In this document: one piece after another, positions 8,732-17,157 of the stretch | How the letters are laid out: each line of letters opens with the position of its first letter | How positions within the stretch are numbered: the stretch's first letter is position 1 | DNA from: Caulobacter rhizosphaerae | GTDB taxonomy: Bacteria; Pseudomonadota; Alphaproteobacteria; Caulobacterales; Caulobacteraceae | DNA: 64,000 bases | NCBI RefSeq assembly: GCF_010977555.1 | Contig: NZ_CP048815.1 | Coordinates: forward strand, 5,262,501-5,326,500 | Direction of reading: 5' to 3' | Position numbers and translations under genes: made by a program | Notes under the pieces: generated by a model | Seen by the model: only the letters and a program-made list of their open reading frames with translations | Told to the model about the DNA's origin: nothing | The model's database searches: none

Positions 8732-10120
8732 ATGAGGCTGCTGTCGAAGGGCGATCGCAACACCAAGGGCGGCGTCAAGCCCGTGATGCTGGCCGCCGAG
8801 AACGATCGTCCCGAAACCGACGGCGGCATCGACCGTCTGGTCGAGGCCACCCAGGCCATCGGCGTCCGCTACGAGACCATCCATGGCGGACTGGACAGCA
8901 TCAGCCGCGTTGTCGAGCACCTGCGGGCCATCGAGCCGCTGCTCTCCGAGATCCGCGGCCCGGTCGCCGAGGAGTTCGAGGCCCGCCGGGCCGAGCACGC
9001 CGAACTGATCGCCCTGCGCGCCGCCCACGACCAGGCCGCCCGGCAGCTGGCCGCCGCCCAGGCCGAGGAGCGCGAGCTTTCGGCTAGCCTGGCGACGGCT
9101 GACGCCGCCCTGACCGAATCCGAAGCCCGCCGGCAGTCCCTCGACGTCGCGCTCGAAGACAGCGCGCTGGAGATCGACCGCCTGCGCAACGGCCTGCAGC
9201 AGTCCGAACTCAAGGTCGGCGGCCTGGAGGCGGCGCTGCGCGACGCCACCGCCCGCGCCGAACACCTGGCCCAGGATGTCGAGACCCTGCGGATCCAGAC
9301 CCAGGACATCGACGCCCGCCGCGGCGAGTCCGAAGCCGCCCTGGCCGCCGCCAAGCAGCAGTCGGCCCTGCAGGCCGAAGAGCTGGGCACGGTGAAGAAG
9401 CGCCTGGAGCAGGCTGGCGCCGACGTCGCCCGCCTGTCGCGCATCGAGACCGAGCTGGAAGCCCAGGTCGCCGCCGAGCGCGCCCGCGTGCTGGCGACCG
9501 AGAACGCCCTGACCACCGTCCAGGCCGACACCGCCCGCACGATCCGCGGCCTGGAAGCCCAGGTGGAAGCCGGCCGCGCCGAGGCCCTGGCCCTGCAGAC
9601 CCGGCTGGAGACCGCCACAGGCCGCGCCGACAAACTGGAAGAGATGAACGGCCAGATCTCGGCCCGCCTCAACGAAAGCAGTGCGCAGCAGCAGGCCGTC
9701 GAGCGCCGGGCCGGCGACCTCAACGTCGCTCTGGAACGCGCTCTGGAACGGGTCCGCAACCTCGAGGACGAGGTCGAGGACCTGCGCGGCCGCCACGCCG
9801 GCGTCGACACCGCCCGGGCCGCCGCGATCGAGCGCGCCGACCAGCTGGCCAAGACGGTCGTGGCCCACGAAAAGGCGCTCAAGCGCGGCGAGGAACGCGC
9901 CGCCCAGCTGCGCACCCGCTTCGAGGCCCTGCAGGCCTCCGAAGACGAGACCCGCCGCGCCCACGACGACAAGATCGCCGAGCTCCAGGCCGAGATCGAG
10001 CGTATCCGCTCGGAAGCCGCCCTGGCCGAGGGCGCCCTGGAATCGGCCCGCCGCGACCGCTCGCGCCTGCAGATGGCCCTGTTGGGCGCCACCAGCGACG
10101 ACATGCAGGCCACCGGCTAG
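8732..10120 (+). CDS. creS: Crescentin-like coiled-coil cytoskeletal protein
   Basis: 462 residues from the ATG at 8732 (GAGGG ribosome site; an in-frame GTG 9 bp upstream is less likely). The basic N-terminus MRLLSKGDRNTKGGVKPVML closely resembles the start of C. crescentus crescentin as I remember it; that segment mediates membrane and MreB association. Nearly all the rest (~70-450) is continuous heptad coiled coil rich in Glu, Ala, Arg and Leu, and the length is close to CreS (457 residues). Crescentin assembles intermediate-filament-like structures on the inner cell curvature and makes cells curved. Monocistronic: its own promoter region lies after the ahpF terminator, and a strong terminator follows. 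The main doubt is that coiled coils attract false homology, so the call rests on the N-terminus, length and the nearby HfsK gene. Confidence 0.8.
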   Translation: MRLLSKGDRNTKGGVKPVMLAAENDRPETDGGIDRLVEATQAIGVRYETIHGGLDSISRVVEHLRAIEPLLSEIRGPVAEEFEARRAEHAELIALRAAHDQAARQLAAAQAEERELSASLATADAALTESEARRQSLDVALEDSALEIDRLRNGLQQSELKVGGLEAALRDATARAEHLAQDVETLRIQTQDIDARRGESEAALAAAKQQSALQAEELGTVKKRLEQAGADVARLSRIETELEAQVAAERARVLATENALTTVQADTARTIRGLEAQVEAGRAEALALQTRLETATGRADKLEEMNGQISARLNESSAQQQAVERRAGDLNVALERALERVRNLEDEVEDLRGRHAGVDTARAAAIERADQLAKTVVAHEKALKRGEERAAQLRTRFEALQASEDETRRAHDDKIAELQAEIERIRSEAALAEGALESARRDRSRLQMALLGATSDDMQATG

Positions 10121-10170
10121 CCCTCAGACCTTCAGATCGGCCGGCCGATCGAGGCGATCCACTACCCTTC

Positions 10171-10199
10171 AAACCCCGGGCCTCGCGCCCGGGGTTTTT
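10171..10199 (+). terminator. Rho-independent terminator after creS
   Basis: AAACCCCGGGC, short loop, GCCCGGGG, then TTTTT, 50 bp after the creS stop. Because the 5' arm begins with AAA, it could also act on the opposite strand, where no gene ends. Confidence 0.9.
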
Positions 10200-10337
10200 G
10201 CTTGGACCAAGCGCACGAACTCTACCTAAAAGATCATATATTGACGTTTCGTCCATAGAGTGATCACCCTTGCGGCAGGGCTTGGATGATCGACGCGGGC
10301 GACGCCGCGACTCCTGGCCGGCAGGGCGGAGGGCGCG

Positions 10338-12002
10338 ATGAAGATCTCGAAACCAGGACGGAAGATCGGCTGGCGGGCGCTGACCGCGGCCCTGGTGTGC
10401 TTGGCGGGCGGCGGCGGACTGTTCGCCGCCCAGGCGATCGACGCCGCCGCGCCAGCCAAGCCGGCCTATCTAGCCGCCTTCCCAAACTTCGCCCCCAGAC
10501 TGACGCCGCAGATGCCGGGCGACGTCGACATCGCCCTGAAGACCCAGCTGGAGAAGGCCCAGAAGTTCTCCGAGGTGCAGCGCGAGTTCGATCTCTATTC
10601 CTGGCAGATGTTCCTGGCCCTGAACTGGCCGACCAATAGCCAGGGCCAGGCCGCGCCCAAGCTGACCGACACCCGCTTCGGGCCGCCGCACTGGACGCTG
10701 TGGCATAATTCCAGCGCGATCTTCCAGATCGACGGCGCCCAACCCGCCGCCTGCGGCGTGACGCCCAAGGCCCGGACCCTGGTCCTGTTCCGGGGCGACC
10801 TGGCCAAGCCGGTCAGCAAGGGGCTGGCGCCATTCTCGACCCAGGCCGTCGCCAATGCCGATCCCCGCTCCACCCGCTTCCTGGGCGTGCTGTCGGCGGT
10901 AGGCGAGCTGAACGCGGCCAATCTCGGCGACGACATCGACCAAGCCTTCTCCGGCCCGATGCTCGATCAGAACGGCGAGTTCGTCTATTACGAGATCATG
11001 ATCGACCCCAACGAGGTCGGCTATCTCTGTGACAACAGCCTCTACAACATCAATGGCCAGGTGGCCTTCACCAAGGCCGGCGGCAAGGTGGCCATGCCGA
11101 TCGGCACGCCCGACCAGGACTGGAGCGGGTCGTTCGAGCTGAAGTTCGCCTGGCGGATCCTCAAGCCGGGCAAGGACGACTTCAGCCGCTTCCACACCAG
11201 CCCGGCGGTGGTCATGGATCCGGGGCCCGATGGCAAGCCGCTGGAGCGCAAGGTGACGGTCGGCCTGGTGGGCATGCACATCGGCCACAAGACCAAGACC
11301 TCGCCACAGTGGATATGGTCCACCTTCGAGCAGGTCGACAACCTGGACGTCGACGCGGTGGCTCACCCCAAGCTGAGCCCGTCGTTCGTCGATCCGAACT
11401 GCCCGATGTGCGCCGTCAACCAGCTGCCGCAGAAGGTCAAGGGCGTCTATCCGCGCATCCCGACCCAGGCCTGGCGCGGCGTTCCGATCCCCGGCGACAA
11501 GGTCGCCCTGAACCGCCAGGCCCAGGCGGCGCTGAAGGCCCAGGGCTCGGTCTGGCAGTACTACCAGCTGATCGACACCCAGTGGCCGACCGACCCGACG
11601 GCGCCGCCCGCGCCGTGGAACGGCGGCCTGCCAAACGCGATCGGCAACAAGCCGGGCGGGAATCCCACGCCGGTGTTTCTGACCAACATCACCATGGAAA
11701 CCTACTTCCAGAAGGGCAACCAGGTCGCCTGCAAGGGCGAGGAGTTGCCCGGCGACCAGGACTGCCCCGCCTCGGGCCCCGCCCAGCCGCCGGTCTGGAA
11801 CTCGGCGCTCAACAGCCTGGGCAAGCCTGTGACGCCGGGGATCAACACACTGACCTTCCAGACCGAAAGCTGCATGGGCTGTCACTCGTCGGCGGGGGTC
11901 TGGACGGCCTATGACCCCAAGAGCGGCAAGGGCAAGCAATCGGGCCAGCTGACGGCCGACTTCTCCTGGTTGCTCAGCCAGAAGGCCAGTTACGAGAAGT
12001 AG
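10338..12002 (+). CDS. Secreted mono-heme cytochrome-like protein of unknown function
   Basis: 554 residues. The N-terminus (KISKPGRKIGWR, then a hydrophobic segment to QAIDAA) is a signal peptide or membrane anchor. A single c-type heme motif CMGCH (512-516) lies near the C-terminus, which is unusual for so large a protein. An additional CPMC pair occurs near residue 355. Aromatic-rich motifs such as DLYSWQMFLALNWP near the start resemble Caulobacter and other proteobacterial proteins annotated only as hypothetical or cytochrome c family. Likely periplasmic or outer-membrane; electron transfer or an oxidative reaction is inferred from the heme only. It stands alone behind its own AT-rich promoter region (10230-10265), convergent with the SRPBCC gene 7 bp downstream. 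Confidence 0.75.
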   Translation: MKISKPGRKIGWRALTAALVCLAGGGGLFAAQAIDAAAPAKPAYLAAFPNFAPRLTPQMPGDVDIALKTQLEKAQKFSEVQREFDLYSWQMFLALNWPTNSQGQAAPKLTDTRFGPPHWTLWHNSSAIFQIDGAQPAACGVTPKARTLVLFRGDLAKPVSKGLAPFSTQAVANADPRSTRFLGVLSAVGELNAANLGDDIDQAFSGPMLDQNGEFVYYEIMIDPNEVGYLCDNSLYNINGQVAFTKAGGKVAMPIGTPDQDWSGSFELKFAWRILKPGKDDFSRFHTSPAVVMDPGPDGKPLERKVTVGLVGMHIGHKTKTSPQWIWSTFEQVDNLDVDAVAHPKLSPSFVDPNCPMCAVNQLPQKVKGVYPRIPTQAWRGVPIPGDKVALNRQAQAALKAQGSVWQYYQLIDTQWPTDPTAPPAPWNGGLPNAIGNKPGGNPTPVFLTNITMETYFQKGNQVACKGEELPGDQDCPASGPAQPPVWNSALNSLGKPVTPGINTLTFQTESCMGCHSSAGVWTAYDPKSGKGKQSGQLTADFSWLLSQKASYEK

Positions 12003-12009
12003 GCGGCGG

Positions 12010-12552
12010 CTACGGGGCCTTACCCGTCTCGACATAGACCTTCAGACGGTCGAACTGCTCGCCCAGAACCTGGTCGACGACCGGCGCGATCTTGTCGAGC
12101 CCGCCGGTCATGTAGCCGCCGACGTCATAAGTCTGGGTCAGGGTGGTCTTGCCGTCCTTCTCGGCCAGGGTCCAACCCAGGTGGCCGGTCGCGCCGGACA
12201 TCTGCAGTGGTCCCAGGGCGCCCGACAGCCGCAGGCCCTGGCCGGGCTGGGCGTAGACCACAGTCATGTGCATCACCGAGCCGCCGTTCGGCAGCTTCTC
12301 GCAAAAGCAGCCGCCCGCCATCGGGGCCAGGGACAGGCTGGCCGCCGAGCCGGACCAGGTGTGGTCCTTGTTCCACCATTGCGACGGCTGGGAGAGCGCC
12401 GCATAGACCTTGTCGGCGGGCGCGCTCAGCACCGCCGTGCGCTTGACCTGGAAGCCGTTGGGCTGGGCGTCGACGACCTCAGCCCTGACTTCGGGCGCGA
12501 GCGCGGCGGTGGCCAGGGCCAGCGCGGCGGCGGTGATCAGCAGGTGTTTCAT
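12010..12552 (-). CDS. Periplasmic SRPBCC (START-like) family protein
   Basis: 180 residues from the ATG at 12552 (ribosome site GGAGGGCCC). A clear signal peptide (MKHLLITAAALALATAALAP) cuts near VRAE. The mature part has the SRPBCC pattern: VKRTAVLSAPADKVYAALS at the first strand-helix, WWNKDHTWSG, then long antiparallel strands and a C-terminal helix (IAPVVDQVLGEQFDRLKVYVE). Such folds bind hydrophobic ligands; an exported copy could carry a small lipid or aromatic compound. Ligand unknown. Two cysteines (GGCFCEKL) are adjacent in sequence. Confidence 0.8.
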   Translation of the reverse strand: MKHLLITAAALALATAALAPEVRAEVVDAQPNGFQVKRTAVLSAPADKVYAALSQPSQWWNKDHTWSGSAASLSLAPMAGGCFCEKLPNGGSVMHMTVVYAQPGQGLRLSGALGPLQMSGATGHLGWTLAEKDGKTTLTQTYDVGGYMTGGLDKIAPVVDQVLGEQFDRLKVYVETGKAP

Positions 12553-12608
12553 GAGGTGGGCCCTCCCGTTTGGAGGACCGTCGGTGGATACCTCCGCACC
12601 GTCAAGGT

Positions 12609-12739
12609 CCTCTCCCTGTGGGGGAGGTGTCGGCGTAGCCGACGGAGGGGGAGTGCTCCGCAGGTAGCCCCAGCTGGGATCATCGACCTTAAAACTCCCC
12701 CCACCGATCGCTACGCGATCGCCTGCCCGCAGGGGAGGG
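12609..12739. repeat. Intergenic element with CCTCCCC-type inverted ends, copy 1
   Basis: A ~131-bp bipartite palindromic element between the SRPBCC gene and murI. The left unit is a hairpin (CTCTCCCTGTGGGGGAGG) followed by a second small palindrome; the right unit is the mirror arrangement ending CCTGCCCGCAGGGGAGG. It is the same element as 51492-51617 in opposite orientation. The shared middle holds a GGTCG-TGATCC-like core next to the CCCCCCACCGATCG unit. Confidence 0.8.
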
Positions 12740-12758
12740 TCTGTTCGGTCCAAGATTT

Positions 12759-13610
12759 CTAAGCCGCCTCGAATCGCAGCGGGCCGCCCCAGAAGCTCTC
12801 GACCAGCCCGTTCTGCGGGCCGGGCGCGCCCGTGGTCAGGAACTGGCGCGTGCCGCCGGTCCCGGGGTCGAGCTCCGGATGGCGTTGCAGATAGAGCTCC
12901 AGCGCGTCGGCGGTCGCGGCCGGCTGGTGGATGACGGGCGTGCCTGCCGGCAGGGCGGCGCGGAAGATGTCGGCGATGATCTCGTAGTGGGTGCAGCCCA
13001 GCACGGCCCGGTCGGGATAGCGGCCGATGCGGGTCTTCAGCGCCTGGACATAGCCCTCGACGGCCTTGGCCAGATCCACGGCGCCGGCGTCGGCCTCGAT
13101 CATCGGCACCAGGTCCGGGCAGGCCTGCGAGAACACCGCGATGTCCTGCTTGCGCTTGTCGATCTCGATCTCGTAGACGCGCGAATTGGTCGTGCCCTGG
13201 GTCGAGAACACGCCCAGCACGTCCAGCTGTTCGACCTTGTCGCCGCGCCGCTCGGCCTCGTGCTCCCAGGGCAGGCCGGTGGCCGCCTCGATGGTCGGGA
13301 CGATGATGCCCAACACGTTTATGGGGCGGCCGAGCTGCTTGCGATAACCAGGCAACCAGGTCTGCTGCAGGCGGCGCAGGGCGATGGCCGAGGCGGTGTT
13401 GCAGGCCAGGACCACCAGGCTGGCGCCGGCGTCGAACAGGCGCTCGCAGCCGGCCCGGGTCAGGGCGACGACCTCCTCGCCCGGCCGGCCGCCGTAGGGG
13501 GCGTTGGCCTGGTCGGCGAGATAGACGAAGTCCGCCTGGGGCAGACGGTTCACGAGGGCGCGGTGGACCGTGAGGCCGCCCACGCCGGAGTCGAAGACGC
13601 CGATGGACAT
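12759..13610 (-). CDS. murI: Glutamate racemase
   Basis: 283 residues. Motifs in order: FDSGVGG (catalytic-site Asp7/Ser8), the PYGG loop (38-41), VLACNTAS with catalytic Cys70, and VLGCTHYE with the second catalytic Cys. It makes D-glutamate for peptidoglycan in the cytoplasm. The C-terminal tail extends ~20 residues (GPQNGLVESFWGGPLRFEAA) beyond the compact fold. Divergent from the M3 peptidase gene, with 229 bp between starts. Confidence 0.95.
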   Translation of the reverse strand: MSIGVFDSGVGGLTVHRALVNRLPQADFVYLADQANAPYGGRPGEEVVALTRAGCERLFDAGASLVVLACNTASAIALRRLQQTWLPGYRKQLGRPINVLGIIVPTIEAATGLPWEHEAERRGDKVEQLDVLGVFSTQGTTNSRVYEIEIDKRKQDIAVFSQACPDLVPMIEADAGAVDLAKAVEGYVQALKTRIGRYPDRAVLGCTHYEIIADIFRAALPAGTPVIHQPAATADALELYLQRHPELDPGTGGTRQFLTTGAPGPQNGLVESFWGGPLRFEAA

Positions 13611-13684
13611 GGGTTTGGCTTACCGCGCTCTTGCCGAACCGTCCACGCGCCGCCCTTGAGATTTTCGCGCAGGTTAGGTGCAGC

Positions 13685-13750
13685 AGCCGGATTTTGCGCA
13701 AGAACGCGCCTGCCGAATCCGGCTCACGCGGGAATTCTGTCGCAGAATTC
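13685..13750. other. Two consecutive perfect inverted repeats in the murI/M3-peptidase gap
   Basis: AGCCGGATT (13685-13693) pairs with AATCCGGCT (13716-13724), and GAATTCTG (13732-13739) pairs with CAGAATTC (13743-13750). Both lie ~100-150 bp upstream of the M3 peptidase start, in its likely leader or promoter region. Function unknown: an operator, an RNA leader structure or chance are all possible. Confidence 0.4.
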
Positions 13751-13839
13751 ACGATTGGCGGGACGAATTGCGCACAAAAGCGCTTACTTCCCAGCCGCGC
13801 GGCGCTCTAGGGTCCAGGTTCGTTCCCTTGGAGACCGCC

Positions 13840-15975
13840 GTGAAGCGCCGTTCCTTCCTCGCCGCCGCCAGCGCGGCCGCCCTGACGCCCATGATCACCA
13901 AAGCCGCCACGCCCGCCGCCCCACCGTCCAACCCCCTGCTGGCTCCATGGACCGGCCCGCACGGCGGCCTGCCGCCACTGGACAAGGTCAGGCCCGAACT
14001 GTTCGCCTCGGCCTTCGAGGCGGCGATGGCGCAGCAGCGGCAGGAGATCTTCGCCCTGACCGCCAAGCGCATGGCGCCGACCTTCGAGGGGATCATGGCG
14101 GCTTTCCAGGACTCCGGACGGACCTTGAACCGGGTCAGCGCGCTGTTTGGGGTGTTCACCTCGACCATGAACGACGCGCAGATGCAGAAGGTCGAGGCCG
14201 AGACCACGCCGAAGCTGGCGGCGTTCGGGGACGAAATCATCCAGAACGAGCAGCTATTTTCCCGCATCAAGGCGGTCTACGACGCTCGCGAGACCTCGAA
14301 CCTCACGCCCGAGCAGAAGCGCCTGACCTGGGTGGTCTACAACAGCTTCGCCCGTCAGGGCGCGGCGCTGGACGCGACGAAGAAAGCCCGGCTCGGCCAG
14401 ATCAACCAGGCCCTGGCCAGCCTCTACACCAAGTTCAGCCAGAATGAGCTGGCCGACGAGGAAGGCTACACCCTGGAACTGGCCGAGGGCGACCTGGCCG
14501 GCCTGCCGGACTCAGTGAAGGCCGGGGCGGCGGCCGCCGCCGAGGAGAAGGGCCTCAAAGGCAAGTGGCTGATCACCAACACCCGCTCGTCGATGGAGCC
14601 GTTCCTGGTCTATTCCGATCGCCGCGACCTGCGCGAGAAGGGCTGGCGGATGTGGGTGTCGCGCGGCGACAACAACGACATCCACGACAACAAGGCGGTG
14701 ATCACCGACATCCTGAAGCTGCGGGCCGAGAAGGCCCAGCTGCTGGGCTTCGAAACCTACGCCCACTGGATCACCGACGACCAGATGGCCAAGACCCCCG
14801 ACGCGGCCATGGACCTGATGATGCAGGTCTGGAAGCCCGCCGTGGCCCGCGTCCACGAGGAGGTGGCCGACATGCAGAAGGTCGCCGACGCCGAAGGCGC
14901 GACCTTCAAGATCGCGCCCTGGGACTATCGCCACTACGCCGAGAAGGTGCGCAAGGCGCGCTATGACCTCGACCAGAACGTGGTCAAGCCCTACCTGCAA
15001 TTGGAGAAACTGCGCGAGGCCATCCACTGGGCGGCCGGCCAGCTGTACGGCTTCACCTTCACCCAGATCACCGACGTGCCGGTCTGCCATCCGGACGTGC
15101 GGGTCTGGGAGGTGACCAAGGGCGCTCAGCGTGTCGGCCTGTGGTACTTCGACCCCTATGCCCGGGCCGGCAAGCAGTCGGGGGCCTGGATGAGCGAGTA
15201 CCGCACCCAGGAGAAGTTCAAGGGCGTGATCACGCCGATCGTCTCCAACAACTGCAACTTCGTGAAGGGCAAGCCCGGCGAGCCGGTGCTGATCTCGTGG
15301 GACGACGCCACGACCATGTTCCACGAGTTCGGTCACGCTCTGCACGGTCTGAACTCGGACGTGACCTATCCGACTTTGGCCGGCACCAACGTGGCCCGCG
15401 ACTTCGTCGAGTTCCCCAGCCAGCTGAACGAACACTGGCTGCCGACCAAGCCGGTGCTCAGCCAGTTCGCCGTCCACTACCAGACCGGCAAGCCGATCCC
15501 TGACGAGCTGGTGGCCAAGATCGAGAAGGCCAAGACCTTCAACCAGGGCTTCTCGACGGTCGAGTACCTGGCCTCGGCGATCTACGACATGAAGATCCAC
15601 CTGGCCGCCAAGGGCCAGGCCATCGATCCGGCTGAATTCGAAAAGACGGCCCTGACCGAGATCGGCCTGCCGTCCGAGATCGTCATGCGCCACCGACCTA
15701 CCCAGTTCGGCCACATCTTCTCCGGAGACGGCTATTCGGCTGGCTACTACAACTACATCTGGGCCGACACCCTGACCGCCGACGCCGCTGAGACCTTCGA
15801 GGAGGCGCCGGGCGGCTTCTACGACAAGGGCGTGGCCAAGCGCCTGCACGACGACATCATGAGCGTGGGCAATACGATCGACGCGGGCGAGGCCTTCCGC
15901 CGGTTCCGCGGCCGCGACGTCAAGATCGGCGCCCTGATGCGCAACCGCGGCTTCCCGGTCCCGCCGGGCGCCTAG
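13840..15975 (+). CDS. dcp: M3 family peptidyl-dipeptidase (Dcp-like), exported
   Basis: 711 residues from the GTG at 13840 (TTGGAG ribosome site). This start gives a sensible export signal, VKRRSFLAAASAAALTP, of twin-arginine character, whereas upstream in-frame codons give a non-signal sequence. The zinc motif TTMFHEFGHALHG (His495, Glu496, His499) and downstream EFPSQLNEHW are typical of M3A peptidases such as Dcp. The C-terminal YxxGYYNYIWADTL substrate region is intact. It should remove C-terminal dipeptides from peptides in the periplasm. Convergent partners are absent; a GGGGACA palindrome follows the stop. Confidence 0.92.
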   Translation: MKRRSFLAAASAAALTPMITKAATPAAPPSNPLLAPWTGPHGGLPPLDKVRPELFASAFEAAMAQQRQEIFALTAKRMAPTFEGIMAAFQDSGRTLNRVSALFGVFTSTMNDAQMQKVEAETTPKLAAFGDEIIQNEQLFSRIKAVYDARETSNLTPEQKRLTWVVYNSFARQGAALDATKKARLGQINQALASLYTKFSQNELADEEGYTLELAEGDLAGLPDSVKAGAAAAAEEKGLKGKWLITNTRSSMEPFLVYSDRRDLREKGWRMWVSRGDNNDIHDNKAVITDILKLRAEKAQLLGFETYAHWITDDQMAKTPDAAMDLMMQVWKPAVARVHEEVADMQKVADAEGATFKIAPWDYRHYAEKVRKARYDLDQNVVKPYLQLEKLREAIHWAAGQLYGFTFTQITDVPVCHPDVRVWEVTKGAQRVGLWYFDPYARAGKQSGAWMSEYRTQEKFKGVITPIVSNNCNFVKGKPGEPVLISWDDATTMFHEFGHALHGLNSDVTYPTLAGTNVARDFVEFPSQLNEHWLPTKPVLSQFAVHYQTGKPIPDELVAKIEKAKTFNQGFSTVEYLASAIYDMKIHLAAKGQAIDPAEFEKTALTEIGLPSEIVMRHRPTQFGHIFSGDGYSAGYYNYIWADTLTADAAETFEEAPGGFYDKGVAKRLHDDIMSVGNTIDAGEAFRRFRGRDVKIGALMRNRGFPVPPGA

Positions 15976-15989
15976 GCGGCGCAACGATT

Positions 15990-16015
15990 GGGGACAGGCG
16001 CAGGCGCCTGTCCCC
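15990..16015. repeat. GGGGACA palindrome, copy 1
   Basis: A perfect 12-bp inverted repeat (GGGGACAGGCGC / GCGCCTGTCCCC) with a 2-nt loop, 14 bp after the M3 peptidase stop. Member of the family also found at 30682, 43294 and 43342. There is no T tract, so it is not a classic terminator. Confidence 0.8.
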
Positions 16016-16036
16016 AGCCGCGATACGATCCTTTTT

Positions 16037-16083
16037 AGATATATCGGGAAGCACTCTTGACGTTCGGTCAATCCGATATATCT
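16037..16083. promoter_or_regulatory. Palindromic operator and promoter of the PadR/DUF2218 genes
   Basis: AGATATATCGG (16037-16047) and CCGATATATCT (16073-16083) form a perfect 11-bp inverted repeat with a 25-bp spacer. TTGACG (16057-16062) lies between the arms as a likely -35, and the right arm covers the -10 region. A further half copy (TCGATATA) follows at 16090-16097. This arrangement suits repression by the PadR protein encoded 38 bp downstream. Confidence 0.65.
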
Positions 16084-16120
16084 GTAAGTTCGATATAACG
16101 AAACAGGATCTAAATCTCAC

Positions 16121-16699
16121 ATGTTTGGACGTCATCCCCACCATCCCGGCCGCCACGGCGGCCATCACGGCGCGCCCTTCGGCCGCCATCCGTTCGGCTT
16201 CCACGGCGGCCACGAGGGTCATCACCGTCGCGGCGGCCGCATGGGCCGGTTCTTCGATCACGGCGACCTGCGCCTGGTCGTGCTGAAGCTGATCGCCGAC
16301 AAGCCCAGCCACGGCTACGAGCTGATCAAGGCCGTCGAGACCGCCGCCGGCGGCGCCTACACCCCCAGCCCCGGCGTGATCTATCCGACCCTGACCCTGC
16401 TGGAAGAGCTGGGCTATGTCACCGCGGCCGACGCCGGCGGCGGCAAGAAGCTCTATACGATCACCGACGAGGGCCAAGCCTTCCTCGAGGCCAACAGCCA
16501 GCCGGTCCACGGCCTGTTCACCCGCATGGCCGAGGCCGCCGCCCAGAGCGCCGCTTTCTCGCCGCAGATCATGCGGGCCCGCGAGAACCTCAAGACCGCC
16601 CTGCGCCTGAAGCTGACCTCCGGCTCGCTGACCCCCGAACAGATCGCGGCGATCGCCAAGGTCATGGACGACGCGGCCGCGGCCATTGAAGGGGTCTAG
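16121..16699 (+). CDS. Histidine-rich PadR-family regulator (YqjI-like metal sensor)
   Basis: 192 residues. The first ~40 residues are extraordinarily His/Gly-rich (HPHHPGRHGGHHGAPFG; about fifteen His), followed by a PadR winged helix: LVVLKLIADKPSHGYELIKA, a TPSPGVIYPTLTLLEELGYV recognition/wing region, then a C-terminal dimerising helix. This architecture matches E. coli YqjI, a nickel-responsive repressor of the siderophore-iron reductase gene yqjH. The next gene encodes DUF2218, a domain often fused to or neighbouring siderophore-interacting (YqjH-like) proteins, which strengthens the parallel. Probably binds Ni, Fe or another transition metal through the His tail and autorepresses through the palindrome upstream. 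Confidence 0.85.
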   Translation: MFGRHPHHPGRHGGHHGAPFGRHPFGFHGGHEGHHRRGGRMGRFFDHGDLRLVVLKLIADKPSHGYELIKAVETAAGGAYTPSPGVIYPTLTLLEELGYVTAADAGGGKKLYTITDEGQAFLEANSQPVHGLFTRMAEAAAQSAAFSPQIMRARENLKTALRLKLTSGSLTPEQIAAIAKVMDDAAAAIEGV

Positions 16700-16704
16700 C
16701 CGTC

Positions 16705-17043
16705 ATGCAGAGCCATGCCCGACTGAACACCGACCGCGGCGCGCGCTACATGATCCAGCTGGCCAAGCACTGGGCTCACCGGTTCGAGGCGACGTATGAC
16801 GACGTCTCGGCCCTGATCCCTCTGCCGCTGGGAACCTGCAGCATGCTGGCCGATCCCGAAGGCCTGGACGTCACGATCGAGGCCGTCGACCTGGAGGCCC
16901 TGGCGCGGCTGGAAGACGTCGTCGCCGAACACCTGCTGCGCTTCGCCTTCCGCGAACCCGTCAAGCGGCTGGGCTGGACGCGGGCCTGGGAGGCGGGCTG
17001 CATCGATCCGCCGGCCCTGCGGATCAACCGCGTCTCGCCTTGA
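16705..17043 (+). CDS. DUF2218 domain protein
   Basis: 112 residues, essentially one DUF2218 domain: ARYMIQLAKHWAHRF, a GTCSMLADPEG strand turn, and LARLEDVVAEHLLRFAFREP. In many proteobacteria this domain is the C-terminal part of, or is encoded beside, NADPH-dependent siderophore-interacting reductases. Here it stands alone, 5 bp behind the PadR gene, and no reductase is in the window. A role in iron or metal homeostasis under PadR control is inferred. The conserved His/Cys residues (KHWAHRF, GTC) could bind metal, which is speculative. Confidence 0.85.
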   Translation: MQSHARLNTDRGARYMIQLAKHWAHRFEATYDDVSALIPLPLGTCSMLADPEGLDVTIEAVDLEALARLEDVVAEHLLRFAFREPVKRLGWTRAWEAGCIDPPALRINRVSP

Positions 17044-17157
17044 GGCCCTTCCCTTTCCAGACCCTCTGGGACGGGCAGTCAAATTGTCTTGCGCACGTCT
17101 CGGAATAGGCGCTTCATCCCACTCAAGCTCCAGTAGAGGGCTTTTGGGAGGAACGCC

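Noticed and set aside
13678..13839. Upstream start for the M3 peptidase
   Set aside because: It would bury the signal peptide 54 residues inside the protein. The GTG at 13840 has a ribosome site and places the signal at the N-terminus.
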